A stretch of 64,000 nt of DNA. Origin: Thiosymbion sp942492625. GTDB taxonomy: Bacteria; Pseudomonadota; Gammaproteobacteria; Chromatiales; Chromatiaceae. Below the pieces are notes generated by a model, which was not told where the DNA came from, did no database searches, and saw only the letters and a program-made list of their open reading frames with translations. Positions 16,576 through 26,292 of the stretch are shown here, piece after piece. Where the stretch lies: the NCBI GenBank assembly GCA_942492625.1, contig CALOFM010000048.1, positions 56,708 to 120,707 of the forward strand. The letters run 5' to 3'. Position 1 is the first letter of the stretch. Every line of letters starts with the position of its first letter. Made by a program: the position numbers and the translations under genes.

Positions 16576-17382
16576 CTATTGGAAAATCCCGTAGTGATAC
16601 GCCCCTTCGATGACACCGCTGGTGTAATACCCATTCAAGCCCATGAAGCCTCCCTTCGCGAAATAGGCATTGAGGTCCGGGTTTTCGCTCATCGCCACTT
16701 TGACGTTCGCCACCAATTGCTCATCGGCGTTTCGTACCAGAACGCCGCTGAAACCCGCCGTCAAGGGAAAAATATCGTTCCCGCTGTCACCACAGAATAC
16801 AACCTCCTGCTTTTTGGTCTCGAACTCTTCGGCAACATATTCCAACGCGGTTTGTTTTGTAGCGCTGTTCGGCAGGAAGTCCAAGAGCCCTTTTCCATCC
16901 ATTGAGTCAAAGCTATAAATAATCACTTCATCGTACTTGCCCTTTACGAGGCCATTGATTTTTTTCAGAATCTCATCATTCCGCTCATGCTCCACGTAAT
17001 AGCTCTGCTTGAACTGATTGAGATGCTCCTGCTCCTGCTCCTTTATTCCATCAACCCCCGCGACCGCGTCTCTTATCGCGGCGGCGTCCCAACGCGGACT
17101 CGCTTTCTTAACATGGGCGATCCACCCATCGTCGAACGCCCAACCTCCTTTCTCGTATTTTCGTATGGTAGTACCCACATCACCGACAAGGACATCGGGA
17201 TGCCTCACGCCATATTCGTTTATAGCATTCTCGGTAAGTTGCAGGTTTCGCCCGGTAACATAAACAACGAGCACGCCCTGCTCTCGCGTTAAATTGTTGA
17301 ACCTCTCTATGGCCTCACCATCGGCCTCCCAGCTTCCGTTCGGAAGCAGCGTCCTATCCAAATCAGTAGCCAATATTTTCAT
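16576..17382 (-). CDS. HAD-IIB hydrolase, sucrose-6-phosphate phosphatase-like
   Basis: 268 residues, start ATG 17382 with GGAG eight bases upstream. HAD motif I is ATDLDRTLLPNG (residues 5-16), and the late acidic motif is VVFCGDSGNDIFPLT. This style matches the sucrose-phosphatase/mannosyl-3-phosphoglycerate-phosphatase branch. It ends GGFMGLNGYYTSGVIEGAYH, as sucrose phosphatases often do. It lies 70 bases after a GH13_18 phosphorylase gene. The pair is visibly lower in GC than its surroundings, suggesting acquisition together. Substrate could instead be glucosylglycerol or glucosylglycerate phosphate. Confidence 0.8.
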   Translation of the reverse strand: MKILATDLDRTLLPNGSWEADGEAIERFNNLTREQGVLVVYVTGRNLQLTENAINEYGVRHPDVLVGDVGTTIRKYEKGGWAFDDGWIAHVKKASPRWDAAAIRDAVAGVDGIKEQEQEHLNQFKQSYYVEHERNDEILKKINGLVKGKYDEVIIYSFDSMDGKGLLDFLPNSATKQTALEYVAEEFETKKQEVVFCGDSGNDIFPLTAGFSGVLVRNADEQLVANVKVAMSENPDLNAYFAKGGFMGLNGYYTSGVIEGAYHYGIFQ

Positions 17383-17452
17383 TATCTATTTCTCCGCCTT
17401 AGTGGGTGGCAATCTTTAGCATCAGCGCGCATAAATCGCGCCAGGAGCCTCT

Positions 17453-19186
17453 CTATGAGTACGACAGCACGGCTTCCTCGCCGGAACCGTCCTTATGTAA
17501 AACGCTGAAGCTGTGATCTTTTAGATCGGCATTCAACGTCGCGGTGCAGGAGCCATTCGTCCAAGTCAGCTGCAACTTCTGCTCCTCGGTGTCGATAACT
17601 TCCAGCTCGCCGTCAAAAGCAGGAGATGTGTTTCGCAGTCTCATAAGCCGGAGCTGATCCAGGACTACCGGCTGCTTAAGCCCCTGCTTTATATCCGCGC
17701 TCGTAAGCATTGTGCGGTTGATCTCCTTGTGACCACCCGTACCGCCCTTGTCGGCCGCCGCATAGTCGTTCTTACCCGCAAATAGATCAAGATACCAGAC
17801 CTGCGGGATCCCAGGCATGAACATCTGAATCGCCCTTGCGAGCCGCAGCTTCTGCTCATCTTCACCCAAGGCGCTAAAAAAGGTCGCATTCACCTGATAG
17901 TATGAGATCTTCCTACCATCCGCGCCGTAGAGATTCTTTACTCTGCCTCCTCTTTGCAGGACGTTCTCCATTACTCCGTCGATCTGCTCGTCGGACAACA
18001 GCCCTTCTTTCGAAAAGCCGATGATGTCCACCCCTTTCAAGTCGAGTACGGGTATACCATCGTGACACCCGAGCATATTGACCGTTTTAATCTGCTTTTC
18101 CGTCAGCTCTCCGATCCAGCGCAGGATATGCTTGTTTGTGCCCCGATCCAAGGCGTCAATCACCAACCCCGGAAAGAAAAAGTCATAAATGGGAAAACCT
18201 TCTCCTGCCACTTCCTCGTGAAGCCTGTAACCGTACTCAGAATGAATTTCCGGCAAGAGGATCAAATCGTATTTTTCCGCTATCTGTTTCAGTCTCTCCA
18301 GGTAATCCCAGGTTCCTGGCTTATTGAAGAAATTGACCATTCCCGGCTTCTTGTGCAAATAAGCGAAGGCGTCGAGCCTGACTAAGGTCGCTCCGTAGTC
18401 GCGCAGCTTCTTCAATGTTTCGTCATAAAAATCCCAAACACCGTCGGAATGAGCATTCAGGTCCATTTGCCCGAGGTAAGTACGCTTGCGCTCAACTACC
18501 GCAATCACGTCCGCTGCAAACTCCGACAAAACACCGAAATCGATTCTGGTAAAATCAGCCATCGTGTCTATCGCGTCGTTTACTACGACGATAATCTTCT
18601 TCGCTTGATCATCCGACAGCCCTTCAATACCCGACAGATCTTCGACGTCTATTTCTTGGTAGTTCACCTCTTGGTAAAAGGTGTTCCAGTAGGGTCTGTC
18701 GGTACCATCCGGAAAGCGCACCTTTAGTATTGGCAGTCCCGGCTTCCGCATGAAGAGCATGCTGAGATACTCTTCCTTGGGTATCACGTACCCATCCGGC
18801 CCCATCTCACCATTCGAGCGCCAAAAATCATTCCAATCAATAAAGAAATCTTTATATTCCGATTCGTCTCCACGCCTCAGCATATCCTGAAATTGCGGAG
18901 AACCTACAGAAAGGTGATTCAACACGAGATCGAATTTGAGCCTGATATTCAGCTTATCGAGATCTTCCAAGTCTTGTCGCGAGACGAGCTCGGAATTGAG
19001 ATTGTAGTCGATGACCGAGAATCCGCGGTCCAAATCGCTGTTAAAAAACGTTGGAAGAACATAGAAAAACGAGAAAACGTTCTCGAGCTCCGGACATTTG
19101 AGCATGTCAATAATGTCTGCAAGGGTACCCCCAATGCTGTCCGGGTAAGCGTTCAGCATAACCCCTTTTGGTAATTCTTTTTTCAT
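17453..19186 (-). CDS. GH13_18 phosphorylase (sucrose or glucosylglycerol type)
   Basis: 577 residues from ATG 19186, preferred over 19225 because AAGGGC precedes it and the family sequence starts there (MKKELPKGVMLNAYPDSIGG). TIM-barrel landmarks are LVRLDAFAY (nucleophile Asp), LLPEIHSEYG (acid/base Glu) and MLGCHDGIPV. The loop DRGFSVIDYN replaces the family's FxPFD-type variant, and the region FMRKPGLPILKVRF looks unlike classical sucrose phosphorylases. Specificity for sucrose, sucrose 6'-phosphate or glucosylglycerol is therefore open. The enzyme would reversibly phosphorolyse a glucoside to glucose 1-phosphate. Low GC and co-orientation with the HAD phosphatase suggest a shared operon. 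Confidence 0.82.
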   Translation of the reverse strand: MKKELPKGVMLNAYPDSIGGTLADIIDMLKCPELENVFSFFYVLPTFFNSDLDRGFSVIDYNLNSELVSRQDLEDLDKLNIRLKFDLVLNHLSVGSPQFQDMLRRGDESEYKDFFIDWNDFWRSNGEMGPDGYVIPKEEYLSMLFMRKPGLPILKVRFPDGTDRPYWNTFYQEVNYQEIDVEDLSGIEGLSDDQAKKIIVVVNDAIDTMADFTRIDFGVLSEFAADVIAVVERKRTYLGQMDLNAHSDGVWDFYDETLKKLRDYGATLVRLDAFAYLHKKPGMVNFFNKPGTWDYLERLKQIAEKYDLILLPEIHSEYGYRLHEEVAGEGFPIYDFFFPGLVIDALDRGTNKHILRWIGELTEKQIKTVNMLGCHDGIPVLDLKGVDIIGFSKEGLLSDEQIDGVMENVLQRGGRVKNLYGADGRKISYYQVNATFFSALGEDEQKLRLARAIQMFMPGIPQVWYLDLFAGKNDYAAADKGGTGGHKEINRTMLTSADIKQGLKQPVVLDQLRLMRLRNTSPAFDGELEVIDTEEQKLQLTWTNGSCTATLNADLKDHSFSVLHKDGSGEEAVLSYS

Positions 19187-19691
19187 TTCGGTGCCCTTAT
19201 TAACTATGGTGCTTCTATTATTCATTTTTTACGTGGTCCTCACGCCTCGGAACGGCGGAGCTGACGACGCCGCCGATCCCGTACGCATGCGGTGGTTTCA
19301 TGGCCCACGCAGGTACCGGAACCTCGATTCCAGGCATTCGCGGCCATACCCGCTATCCGAGGACCGATCAAGTACGCGGGCGCCTTTTCCGCAGGCATAA
19401 ACCCTGTGTACGCCACGGGATTCGAGCCCTCTTGCACCCGCGGGATGCGTAGTAACGAAAAACAATCATCACATCGATCCCGATCGGCGTATCCGACCAT
19501 TCAAATCCTGATTGGAAGACGAATGTCAGCCGTGCTTGCCGCGAGCGATTATACTGTTTACTGGAGAAATAAGGCACTGCCCAGAACTCGAGCGGGCAAG
19601 CCAATCGCAATAAGCCTAGTTTTTGGCGAAAAATCAATGCATTGACGTACGTTGAAAGGCGTTGGAAAGAATGCATGCGGAGAGTGGAGAC
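19187..19691. other. Intergenic region of about 500 bp, nothing recognised
   Basis: Between two divergent genes. Frames exist on both strands but neither resembles a protein family. The stretch from 19540 is AT-rich, with a TATACT that could serve as a -10 box for the phasin-like gene; no good -35 was found. A tRNA-like GATTCGAG at about 19418 has no pairing arms. Confidence 0.4.
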
Positions 19692-20324
19692 ATGACGACA
19701 GAAAGCACAGCTTCGAGCAGCAGCCATGCGTCCGAGCAAGCGACACCCGCCGGCGCGACCCCCGACTCACCGGAGCATGAGAAGCAGACGATTTCTCCGG
19801 CGGAGCGCTGGCTGAAAATCCGGGAAAGGGCCTATGCCAGCGCCCAAATGCGCGGTTTTATGGGTGGAAATCCCTACGAAGACTGGAAGTCGGCCGAGCG
19901 GGAAATCGATTCCGAATACCATACCGACTTCAGAGGAAAGGCTTCGCTTGCTGATCCGGCGGAGGTCGCCGAGGAGGTCAAGAGCGTACTGTCTGATTTC
20001 GGTGTGGGCCACATGAGTGTGAATGCCCTTTTGCGGAAGCATAAAGAAGGCATGGATAAATTGGCCGCATTCAACCGTACGGTGATCGATAGCACGTCCG
20101 AGCTGGCACAAAAACAGACGGCGGTCGCTCAGGACGCGTTGAGTGAAGCGGTAAAGACCCTGCAGTCCGTCGCCCAAGGCAAGATGAGCACAGACGGCGT
20201 CGCCAAACAGGCTCAACTGTCGATGAAGGCAATGGAGAACGCCATGACCCACATCAGGGCCCTGGCGGAGGCGATGACCGGCATTTCACCCCGAGGCAAA
20301 AAAGGCGGTTCGTCTAGTTCGTAG
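19692..20324 (+). CDS. DUF2934/phasin-like protein
   Basis: About 210 residues from ATG 19692 (GGAG sites upstream); TTG 19662 and ATG 19671 are alternatives. After a Ser/Thr-rich head, residues 40-70 carry the DUF2934 pattern AERWLKIRERAYASAQMRGF then GGNPYEDWKSAEREI. The second half is a long amphipathic helix (LAQKQTAVAQDALSEAVKTL), like phasins that coat polyhydroxyalkanoate granules. A short Gly/Ser tail ends the protein. A granule or membrane-surface role is inference. Confidence 0.65.
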   Translation: MTTESTASSSSHASEQATPAGATPDSPEHEKQTISPAERWLKIRERAYASAQMRGFMGGNPYEDWKSAEREIDSEYHTDFRGKASLADPAEVAEEVKSVLSDFGVGHMSVNALLRKHKEGMDKLAAFNRTVIDSTSELAQKQTAVAQDALSEAVKTLQSVAQGKMSTDGVAKQAQLSMKAMENAMTHIRALAEAMTGISPRGKKGGSSSS

Positions 20325-20371
20325 CGGGTCTCGCTCAGACCTTTGGAGGAAAGCAAACGCTGGCGCGCAGG

Positions 20372-21949
20372 TCAGCGAAAGGCCCATGCCAGTGCTGCGG
20401 TCAATAGAAGCAGCACGATCGCGTGCGACCTGTAGTCTTTCCACCAGGGTTGCGGCGCGTCGGGCGGCGCCATGGCCGGAACCCAAACGCTTTGCGGTGG
20501 CGGCTCGAAACGCCGCCCCGCCAAGCCCGCCGCCGTCAAGATCAGTAGGCTGATACCGAAACTCAGCCCCGCCACGAGCGTGAAGTGAAGGCTCAACACA
20601 CCGGTCTGGGTTAACGCGAACAAGATTGTTGAGACGCCGTGTCCCCCGATCAGGGTCGTCAAGGCCGCGGCGGGACCCGGCCGACGCCAAAGGGACCCCA
20701 CGAGGAACAGGGCAGCGACCGGCGGCACCAGATAGGCCAGCGCTGTCTGAAGGTAGTGGAAGAGACCCTCGAAGCTGCCAATCAGCGGCGCTACCGCCGC
20801 CGAGAGCAACATGAACAGCAAAATTGCGCCGCGGCCGATCCATCCAAGCTGACGCGGCGTCAGCTCCGGGCGCAGCGGTTTGATGAAGTCCAACGTCAAG
20901 AGCGCCGCGGCGGAGTTCAGGGTTGAGTCGATGCTCGACATGAGCGCAGCTACCAGGGCGGCCAGCACCAGCCCGCGCAGTCCCACCGGCAACAGCTCGC
21001 TGACCAGCGCCGGGAAGACCTGATCACCGTTTTCGAGCGGGGGCAGGATCAACGTCGCCACCACCCCCGGAATGACCATAATGAAGAGCACGGGCAGCTT
21101 GAGCAGGCCAGCGAACAGCGCACCCTGGCGGGCGTCGGCCAAACTGCGGGCGCCGAGCACCCGCTGGACGATGAACTGGTTCGTACACCAGAAGTAGAAC
21201 CCGAGCACGGGCACGCCCACCAGCGTACCCAGCCAGGGCAGATTCGGGTCCGAGAGGGGCAGAAACAATTCGAGCTGGCCCGGCTCGGCGGCGGCCACCA
21301 ACCGAGACCATTCGAAGTCGATCGCCGCAAAAGCCAGAAAGGTCACGATACAGGCGCCGATCAGCAAGATGATCGCCTGCAGCACGTCCGTGTACACCAC
21401 CGCGGCAAGACCGCCTGCGGCGGTGTAGGCCGCGGCGATTGCCGCCAACAGTAGTGCTGCGGAAAATAGATCCAGCGCGGGAATGAAGCCGGTCAACACC
21501 AGCGCGCCGGCAAACAGGGTACCGGCCGTATCCACGGCGATGTTCGAGACCAATGTGAGCGCAGAAACATAGCGTCGTACACGATGGTCGAAGCGGCGCT
21601 CCAGATACTCGGGCACCGTGCCGATCCGCCCCCGCAGGTACAAGGGGATAAGAATTACGGAAAAGACCACCAGGATCGGGGCTGCCATCCATTCATAGTT
21701 GGCCACCGCAATACCCCAGGTGTAGGCCGCTCCCGTCAACCCGATCAAGGTCGTGGACGAGATGTTCGACGCAAATAGAGACAGCCCGATCGGCAGCCAC
21801 CCTAACCGCCTCCCGGCCAGAAACAGGTCATTACTGTCATGGGTGCGACGGGCGAAGAAAAGGCCGATGGCGAAGACGATCGCGAAATAGATCCCGATGA
21901 CCACAAGGTCGGCGGCGGCAATGTCGAGCTGTTGCATGTTGTTGTTCAT
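20372..21949 (-). CDS. Sodium:solute symporter (SSS/SGLT family)
   Basis: 525 residues with about 13-14 hydrophobic helices. The family motifs include FLAGRRLGWLPIGLSLFASN and GLRGLVLAALVAALMSSIDSTLNSAA. Members couple sodium entry to uptake of sugars, proline or other solutes; the sugar-transporter-like N-terminus suits the sucrose and trehalose genes alongside. It is divergent from the sucrose-phosphate synthase gene, so shared regulation is plausible. Substrate is inference. Confidence 0.88.
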   Translation of the reverse strand: MNNNMQQLDIAAADLVVIGIYFAIVFAIGLFFARRTHDSNDLFLAGRRLGWLPIGLSLFASNISSTTLIGLTGAAYTWGIAVANYEWMAAPILVVFSVILIPLYLRGRIGTVPEYLERRFDHRVRRYVSALTLVSNIAVDTAGTLFAGALVLTGFIPALDLFSAALLLAAIAAAYTAAGGLAAVVYTDVLQAIILLIGACIVTFLAFAAIDFEWSRLVAAAEPGQLELFLPLSDPNLPWLGTLVGVPVLGFYFWCTNQFIVQRVLGARSLADARQGALFAGLLKLPVLFIMVIPGVVATLILPPLENGDQVFPALVSELLPVGLRGLVLAALVAALMSSIDSTLNSAAALLTLDFIKPLRPELTPRQLGWIGRGAILLFMLLSAAVAPLIGSFEGLFHYLQTALAYLVPPVAALFLVGSLWRRPGPAAALTTLIGGHGVSTILFALTQTGVLSLHFTLVAGLSFGISLLILTAAGLAGRRFEPPPQSVWVPAMAPPDAPQPWWKDYRSHAIVLLLLTAALAWAFR

Positions 21950-22167
21950 TCCTCGCGGCGGCGATAGTAGAACGCGCCCTGGTGCCCTACTCCCCTGGAC
22001 CCCGACGGCATCCGCCTACCGCAGTCGCCGCTCCAGCACGTTCGATCCTATGCAGAGCAGCATAACCAGGTAAACGGAGTCAAATTCACAATGGAATCCG
22101 ACTCGACGATCGCCGCGCGAATCTGTAGGTTAATAGGCGAGGCGAGACCGAGGAGTGTGAAAAACAA

Positions 22168-24303
22168 ATGTATATTCTATTGCTGAGCATCCATGGACTA
22201 ATACGCGGTCACGAGCTGGAGCTCGGGCGCGACGCGGACACGGGCGGTCAAACCCTGTACGTGGTCGATCTTGCCCGCGCACTGGCGCAGCGTGACGACG
22301 TCGACCAGGTCGACTTGGTAACGCGCCGAATCGTGAATCCTGCGGTCTCCGAGGAATACGCCCAGCCCATCGAGCCATTGTCTGACAAGGCGCGCATCCT
22401 GCGCATCGACGCCGGTCCCGACGAGTACATCGCCAAGGAGCAGCTCTGGGACCATCTGGACGGCTTCATGGACAATCTGGTCGCGGCCCTGAATGCGCAG
22501 GGACGGATGCCGGACATGGTTCACAGCCACTACGCCGACGCAGGCTACGTGGGAGTGCGCTTGTCGAACCTGCTCGGTGTGCCCCTGGTGCACACGGGGC
22601 ACTCGTTGGGCCGGGACAAGCGCCAGCGCCTGCTGAGCGCGGGATTGAGCGATGAGGAGATCAACGAGACCTATAACATGGACCGCCGGGTAGACGCAGA
22701 GGAGGAGGTCCTGGCAACGGCCGATCTCGTGATCGCCAGCACCAACAACGAGATCGATGAGCAGTATGGCCTCTACGACTACTATCAACCCGACCGCATG
22801 GCGGTCATACCGCCGGGCACGGACCTGAGCCGCTTCCGCCCGCTCAACGCGGATGATCCGCCGATCGACTTCGCCGACGATGTTCGGCGCTTTTACGCCG
22901 ACCCCGAAAAGCCTCTGATCCTGGCCCTTTCCCGGGCGGATAAGCGCAAAAACAACCAGACCCTGCTCGAGGCATACGGAGAATCCAAGGCCCTGCAGGA
23001 GGTCGCGAATCTCTTGATCGTTGCCGGCAACCGCGATGACATCCGCGACCTGGAGGAGGGTGCGCAAGCCGTTCTGACCGAGCTGTTGATCGGAATCGAC
23101 GCCCACGACCTCTATGGCCGCGTCGCCATGCCGAAGCACCTGCGCCAAGACCAGGTCGCGGAGATCTACCGCTTTGCGGCCAGCAGTGGAGGTGTCTTCA
23201 TCAATCCCGCGCTGACCGAACCCTTCGGTCTGACCCTGTTGGAGGCTGCTGCGAGCGGGCTGCCCCTGGTCGCGACGGAGAACGGCGGCCCGGTCGACAT
23301 CATAGGCAACTGCGACAACGGCATCCTGATCGATCCCCTCGACAAGACCGCCATTGCCAACGCCTTGCTGGAGCTGCTTACCGACACGAAACGCTACCGC
23401 CAGGCGCGCGACAACGGCGTCACCAAGGTCCGCGAGGAATACTCCTGGCAAGCACATGCCGAGCGCTACCTGCGTCGGGCCAAGCCTCTATTGAACCGTC
23501 ACGAGCCCATCCCGGTGGCCCCCAAGCGCAGGGGGCGCTACCGCGACCGGGCACTGTTCACCGACATCGATCAGAGCCTGCTCGGGGATGAGGACGGCGT
23601 GCTGCAGTTCGTCGAAGTCATGCGCGAGAATCGCAAGTGCGCGACCTTCGGCATCGCCACCGGCCGCCGCTTGGATTCGGCCCTGACAGAGCTCCGCCGC
23701 CACGGCATTCCCCGGCCTGACGTGCTGATCACGAGCCTTGGAACCGAGATCTATTATGCGCCACAGGTGGCCTTGGACGAATACTGGAACGACCACATCG
23801 ATTACCTGTGGCGCCCCAACGTAGTGCGCCGGGCCTTGGCCAAGCTCCCCGGACTGAAGCCCCAGAAGAAGGCGGAGCAAACCCGCTTCAAGGTCTCCTA
23901 CGTCTACGACCCGGATCAAGCCCCTAGTCTCGACGACATCTCATCGCTGTTGAGAAGCCAGGACGTGACCGCCAACCTGCTGTACTCCTTCGGCCAATAT
24001 CTGGACATCATCCCCTCGCGTGCCAGCAAGGGACAGGCGGTGCGCTATGTAGCCCAGCGCTGGGGCATTCCTTTGGAGCACATCCTGGTCGCCGGCGGCT
24101 CCGGCGCCGACGAGGACATGATGCGCGGCAACACCCTGGCCGTAGTGGTCGAGAACCGCCACGGGGAGGAGCTCTCGCAGCTCGAGGACCAAGACCGGAT
24201 CTACTTTGCCGGGCGCCCCTTCGCATTCGGTATCCTCGAGGCGATCGATCACTACGACTTCTTCGTAAGCTGCAGACTGCCCGCGCCGCCTTCGGGCGAT
24301 TGA
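22168..24303 (+). CDS. Sucrose-phosphate synthase with C-terminal HAD domain
   Basis: 711 residues. The GT-B synthase occupies about 1-450 (ELGRDADTGGQTLYVVDLA, the donor-site stretch EPFGLTLLEAAASGLPLV). The sucrose-phosphatase-like HAD follows at about 465-705, with DIDQSLLGDEDG as motif I and GIATGRR as the second block. It makes sucrose 6-phosphate from a nucleotide-glucose and fructose 6-phosphate; whether the C-terminal half is catalytic is uncertain. A separate phosphatase-like gene lies 5 kb away and may do that step. Two-domain enzymes of this kind serve osmolyte sucrose synthesis. Confidence 0.92.
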   Translation: MYILLLSIHGLIRGHELELGRDADTGGQTLYVVDLARALAQRDDVDQVDLVTRRIVNPAVSEEYAQPIEPLSDKARILRIDAGPDEYIAKEQLWDHLDGFMDNLVAALNAQGRMPDMVHSHYADAGYVGVRLSNLLGVPLVHTGHSLGRDKRQRLLSAGLSDEEINETYNMDRRVDAEEEVLATADLVIASTNNEIDEQYGLYDYYQPDRMAVIPPGTDLSRFRPLNADDPPIDFADDVRRFYADPEKPLILALSRADKRKNNQTLLEAYGESKALQEVANLLIVAGNRDDIRDLEEGAQAVLTELLIGIDAHDLYGRVAMPKHLRQDQVAEIYRFAASSGGVFINPALTEPFGLTLLEAAASGLPLVATENGGPVDIIGNCDNGILIDPLDKTAIANALLELLTDTKRYRQARDNGVTKVREEYSWQAHAERYLRRAKPLLNRHEPIPVAPKRRGRYRDRALFTDIDQSLLGDEDGVLQFVEVMRENRKCATFGIATGRRLDSALTELRRHGIPRPDVLITSLGTEIYYAPQVALDEYWNDHIDYLWRPNVVRRALAKLPGLKPQKKAEQTRFKVSYVYDPDQAPSLDDISSLLRSQDVTANLLYSFGQYLDIIPSRASKGQAVRYVAQRWGIPLEHILVAGGSGADEDMMRGNTLAVVVENRHGEELSQLEDQDRIYFAGRPFAFGILEAIDHYDFFVSCRLPAPPSGD

Positions 24304-24358
24304 CGCCGGGTCTTCGCTCGTTTGCCCGGCTCGCTACCGGGTTGCCCGAGGAGCCCCT

Positions 24359-26221
24359 ATGCAACGGTCTCACCCTATGCCCTTCGGCGCCGAGGTGCGG
24401 GATGACGGACGCGTGGATTTCCGCCTTTGGGCCCCCGGCGCCAACCGAATCGAGCTCTGCCTAGGCGAAGGCTCGGGCGAGCAGATCCTGCCGATGATCG
24501 CCCGGCCGGGGGGCTGGTACGGCCTCACCACGGAACAGGCGAGTCCCGGCAGCCGCTATCGCTACCGTATCGATGGCGGACTGCGCGTTCCGGATCCCGC
24601 TTCGCGCTTCCAGCCCGAGGACGTGCACGGCCCCAGCCAAGTGATCGATCCGCTGGATTGGCGCTGGACCGACGTCCATTGGCGGGGCCGGGACTGGGAA
24701 GAGACAGTCGTCTATGAGCTGCACGTAGGCGCTTTCTCCGCGCAGGGCACCTTCGCAGCGGTGACGGAGCACCTGGACTACCTCGCCGGTCTGGGTGTCA
24801 CCGCCATCGAGCTCATGCCGGTCTCCGACTTTCCCGGCGCGCGCAACTGGGGCTACGACGGGGTGCTGCCCTTCGCTCCCGACAGCAGCTATGGTCGACC
24901 GGAAGACCTGAAAGCCCTGGTTCAGGCGGCGCACGGCAAGGGGCTCATGGTGTTCCTGGACGTGGTGTACAACCACTTCGGGCCCGATGGCAATTACCTG
25001 CACCTCTACGCCCCGGAGTTCTTCGATCCAGGCCGCCACACGCCTTGGGGCGCAGCCATCAACTTCGACGGTCCAGGCAGCGAGACGGTTCGCCGGTTCT
25101 TCATCCACAACGCACTCTATTGGCTACAGGAGTTCCACCTGGATGGTCTGAGGCTCGATGCGGTGGATACCATCATCGACGGCTCATCCCCGGACATCCT
25201 GGAAGATCTGGCCACCGCGGTGCACCAGGGACCCGGCCGTGAACGCCGCATACACCTGATCCTGGAGAACGACAACAACGCGGCGCACTACTTGCACCGA
25301 GACGAGCATGGGCGCCCGCTGCATTACGCAGCACAGTGGAACGACGATATTCACCACGCCTTGCACAACCTGCTCACCCGAGAGTCGGACGGCTGCTATG
25401 CGGACTTTGACGACCGGCCCGTCTGGTACTTGGGGCGTTGTCTGGCCCAGGGCTTCGGCTACCAGGGAGAGCCGTCCGGTTACCGAAAAGGCGCTAGACG
25501 CGGCGAGTCCAGCCGTACGCTGCCGCCTACCGCGTTCGTCTCCTTCCTGCAGAACCACGACCAAACGGGCAACCGCCCGTTCGGCGAGCGCATCGCCTCG
25601 CTCAGCGCCCCGGAGCCTTTGCGGGCCGCATTGGCCCTGCTGCTGCTGGCCCCTGCACCGCCGCTGCTGTTCATGGGCGAGGAGTTCGCCGCCCGGCAAC
25701 CCTTTTACTTCTTCTGCGACTTCGGCCCCGAGCTCGCGGCGGCGGTATCCGCGGGTAGACGCAAGGGATTTGCCCACTTCAAAGGAGTCGCAGACGTTGC
25801 AGATGCCGAAACATTCCCCGAGCCGAACGACCCGGCCACCTTTCATCAGAGTAAGCTGGATTGGGAAAGCCGCTCGGATCCACCTCATGCCGACTGGCTC
25901 GAGCTCTATCGCCGCCTGCTCAGGCTGCGCCATCGCGAGATCGTCCCGCGCCTCGCCGGTACGCAGGGAAACGCCAGCGAGCTGCGCCGGCTTGGCGAGA
26001 GGGGAATGCGGATCGAGTGGCGCTTGGGCGAGGGCTCCAGACTGACACTATTGGCGAATTTGCACGAGCAGCCCCTCCCCGTCGCTCCGGACGAGATGCC
26101 CGTCGACAACCCCCTGTATACCCATCCTCCCGGCGGGACCTCCGACTTGGCCGCCGGGCGATTGCCACCCTGGGCCGTTGCATGGTTTCTGGGCGAGGCG
26201 TTGACCCGATCCGACCTCTAA
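24359..26221 (+). CDS. treZ: Malto-oligosyltrehalose trehalohydrolase
   Basis: 620 residues, GAGGAG five bases before ATG 24359. An N-terminal E-set domain (FGAEVRDDGRVDFRLWAPGA) precedes the GH13 barrel. Landmarks are YDGVLPFAPDSSYGRPEDLK, DGLRLDAVDTI, LILENDNNA and FVSFLQNHDQTGNR. TreZ releases trehalose from the end of maltooligosyl-trehalose. Its usual partner treY is not in the window. It starts 55 bases after the sucrose-phosphate synthase stop, in the same direction, so the two osmolyte genes are probably co-transcribed. Confidence 0.93.
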   Translation: MQRSHPMPFGAEVRDDGRVDFRLWAPGANRIELCLGEGSGEQILPMIARPGGWYGLTTEQASPGSRYRYRIDGGLRVPDPASRFQPEDVHGPSQVIDPLDWRWTDVHWRGRDWEETVVYELHVGAFSAQGTFAAVTEHLDYLAGLGVTAIELMPVSDFPGARNWGYDGVLPFAPDSSYGRPEDLKALVQAAHGKGLMVFLDVVYNHFGPDGNYLHLYAPEFFDPGRHTPWGAAINFDGPGSETVRRFFIHNALYWLQEFHLDGLRLDAVDTIIDGSSPDILEDLATAVHQGPGRERRIHLILENDNNAAHYLHRDEHGRPLHYAAQWNDDIHHALHNLLTRESDGCYADFDDRPVWYLGRCLAQGFGYQGEPSGYRKGARRGESSRTLPPTAFVSFLQNHDQTGNRPFGERIASLSAPEPLRAALALLLLAPAPPLLFMGEEFAARQPFYFFCDFGPELAAAVSAGRRKGFAHFKGVADVADAETFPEPNDPATFHQSKLDWESRSDPPHADWLELYRRLLRLRHREIVPRLAGTQGNASELRRLGERGMRIEWRLGEGSRLTLLANLHEQPLPVAPDEMPVDNPLYTHPPGGTSDLAAGRLPPWAVAWFLGEALTRSDL

Positions 26222-26292
26222 CCGGGGTCGTCATCACTCCGATCGGCGTCAGGGGCTGGGGCTGCGGCCGGGGCATTCTAGAAATGTGGTAG

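Noticed and set aside
19405..19435. tRNA T-arm-like GATTCGAGCCC
   Set aside because: Flanks cannot pair into T, acceptor or anticodon stems.
22198..23457. 419-codon minus-strand frame
   Set aside because: Antisense of sucrose-phosphate synthase, with no family match.
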